Below, in pieces: positions 1-7,717 of a stretch of 18,916 bases of DNA. The first letter of the stretch is position 1, and each line of letters opens with the position of its first letter. Under the pieces are notes generated by a model that was not told the origin of the DNA, did not search any database, and saw only the letters and a list, made by a program, of their open reading frames with translations. The stretch comes from JBEKHT01 sp050012135 (GTDB taxonomy: Bacteria; Chloroflexota; Anaerolineae; Anaerolineales; RBG-16-64-43): positions 1 to 18,916 of the forward strand of contig JBEKHT010000045.1 of assembly GCA_050012135.1 (NCBI GenBank), read 5' to 3'. The position numbers and the translations under genes are program-made.

Positions 1-720
1 GTCAAGCGGGTAGCGCCGGTTGACCGGCAAGAGACGGGAGCGAAGCTCGTCGCTGGCCGCGTGAAGAGAGACAGCCAGGTTGATTTGCCTCCTCTCCTGG
101 GTAAAGCGGCGAATGGCGGGCACGAGTCCCACGGTCGAAATGGTAATGCGCCGCGCGCCAAAGTTCATCCCCTCGACGTGATTGAGCGTGTCCAAAGCCC
201 CCAGGGTCGCCTCGTAATTGTGAAAGGGCTCGCCCATCCCCATCACCACGATATTGGAGAGCCGTCTTTCCTCCAGCGATAGCCTGCGCGCCAAGTCGAG
301 AACCTGCATAAGGATCTCGCCTCGCGTGAGGTTGCGACCGAAACCCATTTGTCCGGTCGCACAGAAGACGCAGCCCATGCCGCAACCGGATTGCGTCGAG
401 ATGCAGGCGGTCTGTCTCTGATCGTACCCCATCAACACAGTCTCCACGGTGGCGCCATCCCGCAGTTCAAACAGGATCTTGAGGGTTTTCCCATCGCCAG
501 AGCGAGACTCGCGAAGAGGGTGGATCAGCTGAAAATCGAACGATTGCCCGAGCCGCTCGCGCAGAGAAGCGGGGAGATCGGTCATCTCGCCAGGGGAGAA
601 GGCCCATCGCGAGTAAAGATGGTGCCAGATCTGCCTGGCTCGATAGAGGGGCTGTCCCCACTCGGCCAAAGTCAATTCGAGATGTTCCAGAGTCAGGTCG
701 TGGAGGGCGGCGTGCGGCAT
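1..720 (-). CDS. rlmN: RlmN, 23S rRNA/tRNA adenine-C2 methyltransferase (3' end cut by window)
   Basis: Radical-SAM enzyme of the RlmN/Cfr family, which methylates C2 of A2503 in 23S rRNA and, in studied species, A37 of some tRNAs. The first 240 codons are present and the C-terminus lies beyond the left edge; complete members are usually 340-380 residues. The N-terminal part carries the family's helical region (LYRARQIWHHLYSR at about 25-38, then MTDLP). The radical-SAM cluster motif C113-x3-C117-x2-C120 sits in GCGMGCVFCATGQMGF. It is followed by VVMGMGEPFHNY and an ISTVGLVP segment typical of RlmN. The ATG at 720 gives the expected N-terminus although the Shine-Dalgarno is weak. It starts 28 bp after the HAD phosphatase stop, so it is probably the last visible gene of the tRNA-Leu/tig/clpP unit. 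The family is certain; the missing C-terminal cysteine cannot be checked. Confidence 0.95.
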   Translation of the reverse strand, partial: MPHAALHDLTLEHLELTLAEWGQPLYRARQIWHHLYSRWAFSPGEMTDLPASLRERLGQSFDFQLIHPLRESRSGDGKTLKILFELRDGATVETVLMGYDQRQTACISTQSGCGMGCVFCATGQMGFGRNLTRGEILMQVLDLARRLSLEERRLSNIVVMGMGEPFHNYEATLGALDTLNHVEGMNFGARRITISTVGLVPAIRRFTQERRQINLAVSLHAASDELRSRLLPVNRRYPLD

Positions 721-748
721 GAGGAGCTCAGGACAAGGGAGCTGCGCC

Positions 749-1588
749 TCAATGGGAGGTGAGCTGCAACTTCCATTCTTGGATCAATTCGGGGAGTCCT
801 GCGAAAACCCACGTTGGCCGTGTCGCCGAAGCCCTCAGCTGGGTGGCGGTAGTTACCCCGCTGAGCACAAGGATGCTTGGGATCCCCGCCCTTTGGGCAC
901 CCAGGATGTCCGTCTCCAGGCGATCTCCCAGCGCCGCCGTCTGGCGCGCCGGTTCACCCAGCCGCTCGATCGCCAGTTGGTACATGAGCGGCTCGGGCTT
1001 CCCGATGATCGTCGGCCTCGAGCCCGAGGCCGTGGCCAGGGCCGCCAGAATTGCGCCGTTCCCCTGGATAGTCCCGCGCTCCGTGGGGAAGGTGGCATCG
1101 TCGTTGGTGCCAATAAATCCGGCCCCGCGGCGCAAGTTGAGGGTTGCCCCGGAAAGCTTTTCCCAGCTCAGTTCGCGATCCATCCCGCACACGACAAAAT
1201 CCGCATCCGTGTCGTCGAGATCGGCAATCCGGAATCCCTCGGCAGCCAGAGCGGATCGGATTCCCTCTTCCCCGACCACGAAAATCTTGGCACCGGATGG
1301 AGCAGTCTTGGCCAAGTATTCCGCGGTCGCCTGAGCCGAGGTCAGGATTTCATCCGCTTGCACCTGCGCCCCCAGGCCGATGAGCTTCTGCAGGTACGAC
1401 CTGGGCGTGAGGGTCGGGTTATTCGTGGCCAGGACAAAACGGATGCCCGTGCTTCGAAGGAATCCGAAGAACTCAATGAATCCGCGGTTGGCGACGGCGC
1501 CGTGCCAGAGGACTCCGTCCATGTCGATGATCAAGGCCCGGATGTCGGCCAAGCCAAGGACCGCCTCCGGGCCTTTCGTGGATTCCAT
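749..1588 (-). CDS. HAD-IIA family phosphatase (NagD / 4-nitrophenylphosphatase-like)
   Basis: A 279-residue HAD-superfamily hydrolase of subclass IIA, the group with NagD, p-nitrophenyl phosphatases and eukaryotic phosphoglycolate phosphatase. All four HAD motifs are visible, numbered from the ATG at 1588: nucleophile and acid D22/D24 in IIDMDGVLW; motif II T55-N56-N57 in LATNNPT; motif III K197 in IIGKPEP; motif IV D222 and D227 in LGDRLETDI. The cap lies between motifs II and III, as in class II. A GTG 12 bp upstream is also open, but GGGAGGT is well placed only for the ATG at 1588, so I prefer that start. It sits 22 bp after clpP and 28 bp before rlmN, suggesting co-transcription. The substrate cannot be told from sequence; a metabolite-repair or nucleotide/sugar phosphatase role is inference. 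Confidence 0.9.
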   Translation of the reverse strand: MESTKGPEAVLGLADIRALIIDMDGVLWHGAVANRGFIEFFGFLRSTGIRFVLATNNPTLTPRSYLQKLIGLGAQVQADEILTSAQATAEYLAKTAPSGAKIFVVGEEGIRSALAAEGFRIADLDDTDADFVVCGMDRELSWEKLSGATLNLRRGAGFIGTNDDATFPTERGTIQGNGAILAALATASGSRPTIIGKPEPLMYQLAIERLGEPARQTAALGDRLETDILGAQRAGIPSILVLSGVTTATQLRASATRPTWVFAGLPELIQEWKLQLTSH

Positions 1589-1610
1589 CGGGAAAACCAC
1601 CTCCCTGCGT

Positions 1611-2234
1611 CTACTTCACCTTGGTCGCTTGTTTCTCCCGTTCCTCAAGGACTCGATCCACGATCCCATACTTCACGGCTCCCTCCGCGTCCATGTAGTA
1701 GTCGCGCTCGGTATCGCGCTCAATCACCTCGAGGGTTTGGCCGGTATGCCTGACCATAATGGCATTGAGACGATCGCGAAGCCGTAGAATCTCCCTGGCC
1801 TGTATCTCGATGTCGGAGGCTTGACCCTGGGCGCCGCCCAGGGGCTGGTGCACGTGAACGGTCGCGTGCGGCAAAGCAAAGCGCGAGCCGTGGGTGCCGG
1901 CCGCCAAGAGAACCGTTCCAAAGGAGGCCGTCACCCCGACCGCATAGGTCTCAATGGGATTGGAGATCTGCTGCATCGTGTCATAGATGGCAAGCCCTGC
2001 GTAAATTCCACCCCCCGGGCAGTTGATCCACATCTGGATTTCCTTTTCGGGATCCTCACGATTCAGATACAGCAGTTGGGCAACCACCAGGTTGGCGATC
2101 TGGTCGTTTATCGGGGTCCCGAGGAAGATGATCCTTTCTCGGAGCAACAGCGAGTAGATGTCGTAGGCGCGCTCGCCGCGACTGGTGGTCTCAATCACCA
2201 TGGGGATGAGAGACGTCGGACTGAGGAGAGTCAT
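1611..2234 (-). CDS. clpP: ATP-dependent Clp protease proteolytic subunit ClpP
   Basis: A 207-residue serine peptidase, the tetradecameric core that degrades proteins unfolded by ClpX or ClpA/C. The catalytic triad is S104 (TASFG), H129 (HVHQPLGG) and D178 (ERDTERD); the 25- and 49-residue spacings match E. coli S111/H136/D185. The family block QPLGGAQGQASDIEI is intact. The oxyanion loop reads NCPGGGIYAG rather than the usual NSPGGSVTAG, and the serine is in ASFG rather than ASMG, a variant I associate with Chloroflexota-type ClpPs. The ATG overlaps the tig stop (ATGA), and its GGAGGT ribosome site lies inside the tig coding sequence, so the two are translationally coupled. No clpX follows; a HAD phosphatase does. 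A second ClpP elsewhere in the genome is possible but not visible. Confidence 0.96.
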   Translation of the reverse strand: MTLLSPTSLIPMVIETTSRGERAYDIYSLLLRERIIFLGTPINDQIANLVVAQLLYLNREDPEKEIQMWINCPGGGIYAGLAIYDTMQQISNPIETYAVGVTASFGTVLLAAGTHGSRFALPHATVHVHQPLGGAQGQASDIEIQAREILRLRDRLNAIMVRHTGQTLEVIERDTERDYYMDAEGAVKYGIVDRVLEEREKQATKVK

Positions 2235-3646
2235 TCCATACCTCCGTTGGACGGCATAGGCTCGGAGAGGGGGGGTACCGTGGCGGCTGGGGCCAGATCC
2301 TCATGGGCTTGGAGAGGAGGCGCCTCCCCCTTGCCGATAGCGATTATTCTTTCAACTACCCTGTCATTGAGCAGGTCCTCGTAGATTATCTCGTGGAGCG
2401 CGGGATCCCGAAGCATCTGCTCCAGCTGTTTTGGATCCGCCTTGCTTTGCACCGAAGCGAGGGTGTTGCGCACCCGCTGGTCAACATCCCCCTCCGGGAC
2501 CTCGAGTTGTTCCTTCTGGGCGAGGTCGGCCAGGTATAACCCGCGGGTGAGACGCTCGCGCGCTCTGGGCTCCAGCTCCTTTTCCAGGCCCGGGCGGCCT
2601 TCCGGGCGACCTTTCAAATACGTATCCAAGGTGACGCCTTCCCGCTCCAGCGAACGGGCAAGGGACTTGACCATCTTGTCGATCTCCTCCCGCAGGATGG
2701 CATTGGGGTAGCGGACGGATCCTCCCTGGATCATCTGATCGATAACGCGGCTTGCATAATCCCCCTCGGCATCGCGTTTCACTTTCGCCTCGAGGCTGGT
2801 CCGCACCCCGGCCTGCAGCTCCTCGACAGTAGAGTACTCACTCACGGACTTGACGAGATCCTCGCTCCACTCAGGGACGCGACGGGCCTTGACGGCAAGG
2901 CAGGTGAGGAATAGGCGGGCATGAACCCCCTGCAAGGTCGAGACGGGGAAGGCCTCTGGGTAGGTGAATTCAATCTCGCGACTTTCGCCCTCGCGGATGC
3001 CGAAGATGGCCGCGCCAGCCCCAGGGAATCTCCCGCCCACGTCTTCCGAGAGCTCCACTTCCTCGCCGGATTGGTCGTCGGGGCCCGCCTTCATGGCGGC
3101 GGGCAGAGGGGAAAGCTTCCCCTGCGAGTCCAGCGCTTGAACTTGAACCTTGGCGACCAGGACGTCCCCCTCCTGGGCCGGGCGAGAGACCGGCTCCAGG
3201 ATCGTTTGGGATTGCCGCAAGTTCTCCATCATCCGCTCGACATCCTCAGCGGGCATGGGCGGCAGCGCGAAGGGCACGCGAACTTGGCGATAGTCGCCCA
3301 AGGCCACTTCGGGCTGAAGAGGAACCGTGAACTTCAGCACCAGCGGTTCCCGAGAAACGATATCCTCCAAGGTCCCCGCCCGGGCCGGACTCAATCCACT
3401 CTCGTCGAGGGCCTTGCGGTACACCTCCGGGCCGAGCAAGTCAACCGCCTCATCGAAGACCGCCTGCTGGCCGAGGTGCGAGATAACCACGGAGTAGGGG
3501 GCTTTCCCCTTGCGAAAGCCGGGGATGCTGGCTCGGTCGGCCAGCTTCCGCGCGGCCCGCTTCATGGCCCCCTCGAGGATTTCTGCTTCGGCCTCCACCG
3601 TCAGGGTAGCCTCGCACTCCCCCGTCTGTTCGACCTGGGTCTTCAT
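2231..3646 (-). CDS. tig: Trigger factor (ribosome-associated chaperone and PPIase)
   Basis: A 471-residue trigger factor that binds the ribosome at the exit tunnel and helps nascent chains fold. The N-terminal domain carries the ribosome-docking signature GFRKGKAP at 43-50. An FKBP-like PPIase region lies at roughly 155-250, and the remainder is the helical C-terminal chaperone domain. The open frame extends 30 codons further upstream, but ATG at 3646 has AGGA 5-6 bases ahead and gives the standard N-terminus, so upstream residues are leader. It is somewhat longer than the usual ~430-450 because of a Pro/Ala-rich tail after about residue 440. That tail also contains the ribosome site for clpP, whose ATG overlaps the tig stop. 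It follows tRNA-Leu by 97 bp, an arrangement with tig and clpP that is common in bacteria. Confidence 0.95.
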   Translation of the reverse strand: MKTQVEQTGECEATLTVEAEAEILEGAMKRAARKLADRASIPGFRKGKAPYSVVISHLGQQAVFDEAVDLLGPEVYRKALDESGLSPARAGTLEDIVSREPLVLKFTVPLQPEVALGDYRQVRVPFALPPMPAEDVERMMENLRQSQTILEPVSRPAQEGDVLVAKVQVQALDSQGKLSPLPAAMKAGPDDQSGEEVELSEDVGGRFPGAGAAIFGIREGESREIEFTYPEAFPVSTLQGVHARLFLTCLAVKARRVPEWSEDLVKSVSEYSTVEELQAGVRTSLEAKVKRDAEGDYASRVIDQMIQGGSVRYPNAILREEIDKMVKSLARSLEREGVTLDTYLKGRPEGRPGLEKELEPRARERLTRGLYLADLAQKEQLEVPEGDVDQRVRNTLASVQSKADPKQLEQMLRDPALHEIIYEDLLNDRVVERIIAIGKGEAPPLQAHEDLAPAATVPPLSEPMPSNGGME

Positions 3647-3679
3647 ACGTTCCTGCAATTTCCTTTCTGTGCAAGATAA

Positions 3680-3721
3680 GCCGGGCAAGTTGCCGCGACA
3701 TCCGATCTCGGCTTGCCCGGC
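3680..3721 (-). promoter_or_regulatory. Inverted repeat between tRNA-Leu and tig
   Basis: Perfect 10-bp arms (GCCGGGCAAG / CTTGCCCGGC) separated by 22 bases lie in the 97-bp spacer between the tRNA 3' end and the tig start. On the transcribed strand the hairpin is followed by TTATCTT, not a strong U-tract. It could be a partial terminator, an attenuator or an RNase processing structure that separates the tRNA from the tig mRNA. The pairing is directly visible; the role is inference. Confidence 0.5.
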
Positions 3722-3743
3722 GAGGACGACCAGCACGCTAGGC

Positions 3744-3828
3744 TGGTGGGGAAGGAGGGACTTGAACCCTCACGCCTCGCGGCACATGATCCTAGGTCAT
3801 GCCTGTCTGCCAGTTCCAGCACTTCCCC
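3744..3828 (-). tRNA. tRNA-Leu, anticodon UAG
   Basis: An 85-nt class II tRNA including encoded CCA. The acceptor GGGGAAG pairs fully with CUUCCCC, followed by discriminator A and CCA. The D arm is a 3-bp CUG/CAG stem. The anticodon stem CAUGA/UCAUG encloses the 7-base loop CCUAGGA with anticodon UAG (complement of 3792-3794). The long variable arm has a UGCC/GGCG stem with a GCGA loop. The T arm is GAGGG-UUCAAGU-CCCUC. The long variable arm, A73 and UAG all say leucine (CUA codons). Position 33 is C rather than U (base 3795). The gene has its own promoter just upstream and leads into tig. Confidence 0.95.
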
Positions 3829-3837
3829 GTAAAGCGG

Positions 3838-3866
3838 ATTATAACCGGGGCCAAGGCCTAGGTAAA
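3838..3866 (-). promoter_or_regulatory. Promoter of the tRNA-Leu/tig/clpP unit
   Basis: On the minus strand, TTTACC (3866-3861) and a perfect TATAAT (3843-3838) are separated by 17 bp. The -10 ends 9 bases before the first tRNA base, so transcription would begin at or just ahead of the mature 5' end. This fits a sigma-70-type promoter. Confidence 0.7.
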
Positions 3867-3993
3867 GGCAAAGAGGCTTGGTCCTCGCGGGAGCCGATCG
3901 AGTGTCTCGCGTTGAGAGAGTCCAAGACTTCCTGGCGGCCCACTCCCCGAGGGTACCCTTAGGCGGGGAGAATCCGGAAGAGAGAGGCGGAAG

Positions 3994-6600
3994 ATGGAGC
4001 TAGGCACAATCCAAAGAGTCGACATCGACGAAGAAGTCCAGCAGGCCTATCTTGATTATGCGATGAGCGTCATCGTGGCGCGGGCCTTGCCCGACGCGCG
4101 GGATGGCCTTAAGCCCGTGCAGCGCCGAATCCTGTACGCCATGCACGACATGAATATCCATCCCGGAGGGGGCTTCAAGAAGTCGGCGCGCATCGTGGGC
4201 GAGGTCCTCGGGAAATATCATCCCCATGGGGACATGGCGGTGTACGAAGCCATGGCGCGGATGGCCCAGGATTTCTCCCTGCGCTACCCCCTGGTCGAGG
4301 GCCAGGGCAATTTCGGTTCGATGGATGGAGATGCCCCGGCCGCCATGCGTTACACCGAAGCCCGGCTGGCCCCGCTGGCCGTTTCGATGCTGGCCGACCT
4401 CGACAAGGAAACGGTCCCCTTCGCCCCCAACTTCGACGGCACTCTGCAGGAGCCGCAAGTCCTGCCCTCCGCCGCTCCGAGTCTGCTGATCAATGGGGCC
4501 ACGGGGATTGCGGTGGGCATGGCGACCTCCATTCCGCCTCACAATCTGGGAGAGGTGTGCCAGGCCCTCGTTTTCATGCTCCGCTCGTGGACGCGGACCA
4601 AAGAGATATCCACGGATGAGTTGCTGAAGTTCGTGAAAGGGCCGGATTTCCCAACGGGCGGGCTGATCCTCGATCGGCCTGGCCGGGAGGAGGGACTTCC
4701 GGCTGCCTATGGATCGGGACGGGGCAAGATCACCGTGCGGGCCAAGGTCCACTGGGAGGAGTCTGGCAAAGGGCGGGCCCGCCTGCTGGTCACCGAACTG
4801 CCTTACCAGGTAAACAAGTCCGCTCTGCTCGAGAGGATTGCGGAACTCGCACGGGCGGGCAGATTGGAAGGAATTGCCGATCTGAGAGATGAGTCGGATC
4901 GGCAGGGAATGCGCATCGTGATCGAGCTGGCCCGCTCAGCGGATGCGGAAAGCGTGTTGCGCAACCTGTTCCAGCACACCCCGATGGAAACCACCTTCAG
5001 CATCATCCTCTTGGCCCTGGTTCGAGGCGAGCCCAGGCTGCTCTCGCTCAAACAGGCCTTACGGGTGTTCCTCGACCATCGGCTGGAGGTAATCCAGAAC
5101 CGGAGCCAGTTCGATCTGGCTCGGGCCCGCGAAAGGGCTCACATCCTCCAGGGTCTGCGCGTGGCCTTGAAGAATCTAGAGGAAGTCATCCGGCTGATTC
5201 GCAACGCGCGCACGGCCGAGGACGCCTCCGGGCGCCTGCAGAAGCGCTATCGGCTCACACAAGTCCAGGCCGAGGCGTTTCTGGATATGCCTCTCCGAAG
5301 GCTGGCTTCGCTGGAGCGCGAGAGGATCGAGCAAGAATACAAAGAAAAGGTCGCGCTCATGACCTCCCTGGAGCGCGTCCTCGGCTCCCCGAAGTTGCAG
5401 AGAGAGGCCCTGATCGAGGAACTCAAGCAGCTCGAGCAGCGCTTCGGAGATGGCCGTCGCACGACGATCCTGCCCGATGGCGACAAACTGCGGAACCTGC
5501 CCATCGCCGCGCAGGCCGATCATCCTGAGGAGATGGTCTGGCTGACCCTGACCGATGCGGGTTTGCTCTCGCGCGGCGTCCCTTCCCGCCAGTCGCTCCC
5601 GCTTCCCCACACCCCGCTCAAAGCTGTGCTTCGGGCGAGCACACGGGATACCCTGTACCTGCTCACCGAAAAAGGAAGGCTGGCCGGGATTCCAATTGAG
5701 GCGGTGCCCGAGCGGGAAGCTCATGAGCCCGGTGTGCACTTTTCAGCCCTTTGCGGTCTGGAAGGGCCAAGCAAAGTTGAGTGCGCGGTGAGCGTGCCGC
5801 CTTCCGCGAAGGATCGGAAGGGCTACCTGACATTGGTCACCAGACGAGGGATGGTCAAGAAATCGCGCCTTCAGGATCTCCCCCGGCCCTCTCCGCAGGT
5901 AGTCTCAGCCATCAAACTCGGGCCCCAGGATGGGCTGGGTTGGGCAGCCGCAACGAGTGGAAAGGATGAGTTGCTCCTCCTGACCTCGGCGGGTATGAGC
6001 ATCCGCTTCAGCGAGCAGGAGGTTCGGCCGTCGGGACTCTCTGCCGCCGGGGTTCTGGCGGTCCGGCTGGGCCGTGGTGGCGATCAAGTTGCCTGGGCGG
6101 GGGTGATCCAGCCCAGGTGCGATCTCCTCATGATGGGGGAGGATGGCAGCGCGAGGCGAACGTCCATCACAGAGTTTCCGCCGCAAGGGCGGCACGGGGT
6201 GGGGACGAGGGCTTGGAAGGCCAAACTGGGAGGCCGTCTGGTGGGTGCGGTCGCGGGCCGAGGGAAGACGCGAATCCTGCTGTGCCTGAGCGATGGCTCC
6301 GTGCAAAGCCAGCAGCTTGGAGATTTCTCCCGTCGCAAGCGGAGCTCGGATGCCTCCAGCGCCGTGAAGCTCGGCAGAGGGCAGAGGATCTCCGCGGTGA
6401 TAGCAATGGAGAGCCCACCATTGGGTGCGCAGGCGGCCCGGCGCCCTTCTTCCGGTGCAGGGCACCAACCCACAGGGCGCGGTCGGCCTCCATTGGGCCG
6501 GGGGAAACTTCCGGCCCGCCCCGACAGCACGGCGCGGAAATCGAAGCGGTACAGGAAGGGGAAAGCCTTAGGCCGGACGAGGGGCGACCGAGGCCAATAG
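3994..6600 (+). CDS. Type IIA topoisomerase subunit A (GyrA/ParC family)
   Basis: An 868-residue DNA-cleaving subunit of gyrase or topoisomerase IV. The winged-helix/tower part runs to about residue 500, with DYAMSVIVARALPD near the start and KSARIVGEVLGKYHPHGD. The catalytic tyrosine is Y120 in AMRYTEARL. A coiled-coil gate follows, with DMPLRRLASLERE near 431-443. From about 510 a beta-pinwheel domain of repeated blades is seen (TLTDAGLLSRG, LLTEKGRLAGIP, LVTRRGMVKKS, LLTSAGMSIRF, MMGEDGSARRT, CLSDGSVQS). The last ~60 residues are a Pro/Gly/Arg-rich basic tail. No GyrA box (QRRGGKG) is present; the equivalent loop reads RQSLPLPHTPL. I therefore leave GyrA versus ParC open. Residues matching E. 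coli Ser83 and Asp87 are Met81 and Glu85. The start has GGCGGAAG directly ahead. No B subunit is nearby. Confidence 0.93.
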   Translation: MELGTIQRVDIDEEVQQAYLDYAMSVIVARALPDARDGLKPVQRRILYAMHDMNIHPGGGFKKSARIVGEVLGKYHPHGDMAVYEAMARMAQDFSLRYPLVEGQGNFGSMDGDAPAAMRYTEARLAPLAVSMLADLDKETVPFAPNFDGTLQEPQVLPSAAPSLLINGATGIAVGMATSIPPHNLGEVCQALVFMLRSWTRTKEISTDELLKFVKGPDFPTGGLILDRPGREEGLPAAYGSGRGKITVRAKVHWEESGKGRARLLVTELPYQVNKSALLERIAELARAGRLEGIADLRDESDRQGMRIVIELARSADAESVLRNLFQHTPMETTFSIILLALVRGEPRLLSLKQALRVFLDHRLEVIQNRSQFDLARARERAHILQGLRVALKNLEEVIRLIRNARTAEDASGRLQKRYRLTQVQAEAFLDMPLRRLASLERERIEQEYKEKVALMTSLERVLGSPKLQREALIEELKQLEQRFGDGRRTTILPDGDKLRNLPIAAQADHPEEMVWLTLTDAGLLSRGVPSRQSLPLPHTPLKAVLRASTRDTLYLLTEKGRLAGIPIEAVPEREAHEPGVHFSALCGLEGPSKVECAVSVPPSAKDRKGYLTLVTRRGMVKKSRLQDLPRPSPQVVSAIKLGPQDGLGWAAATSGKDELLLLTSAGMSIRFSEQEVRPSGLSAAGVLAVRLGRGGDQVAWAGVIQPRCDLLMMGEDGSARRTSITEFPPQGRHGVGTRAWKAKLGGRLVGAVAGRGKTRILLCLSDGSVQSQQLGDFSRRKRSSDASSAVKLGRGQRISAVIAMESPPLGAQAARRPSSGAGHQPTGRGRPPLGRGKLPARPDSTARKSKRYRKGKALGRTRGDRGQ

Positions 6601-6613
6601 GAACCCTGAGCGG

Positions 6614-7717
6614 TCAGGAAGGCGAGATGTTGAAGTAGGCGTAGTGATACTGAATCAGGTTGTCTCGCAGGCCCAGGGTGTCGTTGCCGTCCAGCACCTT
6701 GCCGGCGGTACTGGTCGCGGTCCAGGTGAAATGCCGGGAATTCCCGTCTCCACTTCGACCGGTAACCGTGAACTGCCCGCTGGGCAGCAAGTTGGTCAGA
6801 AGATCCTGATACCAGGCGGTTATCGCCGTCGAACCCACGATCGTGCGTGCGGCCGTGACCTGAGCCGCATTGCCCTGGTAGAGGGCGAGAATGGTCGGGA
6901 TATCGTGTGAGTTCCAGGCCGCGACCAGACGATCGACCATGTCGGCGGGGGGAGGCGCCTGGCCCCACTTGAAGTTCGCCACCGCATTCCACAAGGCGAT
7001 GTGGGCGGATTGGGTGGCATATTCCCAGGAGAAGAAGTTTGCCGCGGTGAGCTTGAGCGCCGCGGCCTCCTGGAGGAATAGGGTGAGCTCGGCTGCCGTC
7101 GGCGTCCAGCCGGCATTCGAGTAGGCAGGCCCGGTCGGAACGACCGGGAGGGAGGGCTTCAAGGCCGTCAGCTCCTTGACCGACTGCTGCAGCTGGTACT
7201 GCGGGTTGTGAGCCTGCTCCCAGTAGACCTGGGGCATGTTGAAGTCGCATTTCGCAAGGAACGTGCTCCAGGGGAAGAGCTGATGAACGTTCGGGTAGCG
7301 AAAGGAGCTCAGCGCGATAGGAAGTTTGGGAAGACCGGCACGTAGCTGCTTCACGTACGTGCCCGCCTGCGTCGCCATGCCCTTCTTCTCGAATTCCATC
7401 TCCGCATCGATCACGTAGCCGTCCAAACCGAGCTGGAGAGTGCGACTTATCGCTATCTTCGCCTCACCCGCTGGATTGATGCCGTAGATGTAATGCCATC
7501 CCCAGGGGCTGACGCCGCGGGCGCGGAGCTCCGAGACCACGGCGGGCAACAGGTCATGGCCCTTCGAGTCGATATTATAGGCGTAAGGTCCATCCGCGAT
7601 CTTTAGGAGAACATGCGACAGCCCGGCTTGGGCGGCGCGCGAAGCGATCTTGGCTGCGTTCCCCCCGTCACAGAGCGGGACCTGCCAGATGAAGAAGCCC
7701 TTTCCAACCAGCGCCAT
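6614..7717 (-). CDS. GH25-like TIM-barrel protein fused to an NTF2/SnoaL-like domain
   Basis: A 367-residue protein of unknown function. Residues ~1-250 look like a glycoside-hydrolase TIM barrel: GKGFFIWQVP, then HVLLKIADG, a PWGWHYIYG strand, and YVIDAEME at 101-108. The D104-x-E106 pair resembles the DxE acid pair of GH25 lysozymes. Later barrel strands are IALSSFRYP, MPQVYWEQ, LPVVPTGPAYS and FFSWEYA. Residues ~257-365 read as an NTF2/SnoaL-like cone (MVDRLVAAWNSHDIPTILALY near the start, then IVGSTAITAWYQDLL and a run of beta strands). The start at 7717 is set by GGAGGT 6 bases ahead; a longer frame to 7747 exists but lacks a ribosome site. No signal peptide or membrane segment is seen, so a cytoplasmic or otherwise exported protein is implied. 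Domain assignment is inference from motifs. Confidence 0.8.
   Translation of the reverse strand: MALVGKGFFIWQVPLCDGGNAAKIASRAAQAGLSHVLLKIADGPYAYNIDSKGHDLLPAVVSELRARGVSPWGWHYIYGINPAGEAKIAISRTLQLGLDGYVIDAEMEFEKKGMATQAGTYVKQLRAGLPKLPIALSSFRYPNVHQLFPWSTFLAKCDFNMPQVYWEQAHNPQYQLQQSVKELTALKPSLPVVPTGPAYSNAGWTPTAAELTLFLQEAAALKLTAANFFSWEYATQSAHIALWNAVANFKWGQAPPPADMVDRLVAAWNSHDIPTILALYQGNAAQVTAARTIVGSTAITAWYQDLLTNLLPSGQFTVTGRSGDGNSRHFTWTATSTAGKVLDGNDTLGLRDNLIQYHYAYFNISPS

Noticed and set aside
719..1753. Long plus-strand open frame (344 codons) over the HAD phosphatase and clpP region
   Set aside because: It runs antisense to two genes with complete family motifs, has no ribosome site and no recognisable domain; long antisense frames are expected in GC-rich DNA.
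2921..3679. 252-codon plus-strand open frame opposite tig
   Set aside because: Antisense to a well-identified trigger factor; composition and lack of motifs mark it as a shadow.
3744..3828. tRNA-Leu 3' end as an attachment site for the tyrosine recombinase
   Set aside because: The recombinase is about 10 kb away, with housekeeping genes between. I saw no second copy of the tRNA 3' end in the window.
6410..6600. Possible frameshift giving the odd basic tail of the topoisomerase subunit
   Set aside because: The pinwheel blades are complete before the tail and no blade sequence continues in another frame. Pro/Gly/Arg-rich tails are usual for this family.
6084..7250. 388-codon minus-strand frame spanning the topoisomerase end and the GH25-like gene
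   Set aside because: It is antisense to one gene and out of frame with the other; both have clear motifs and ribosome sites.
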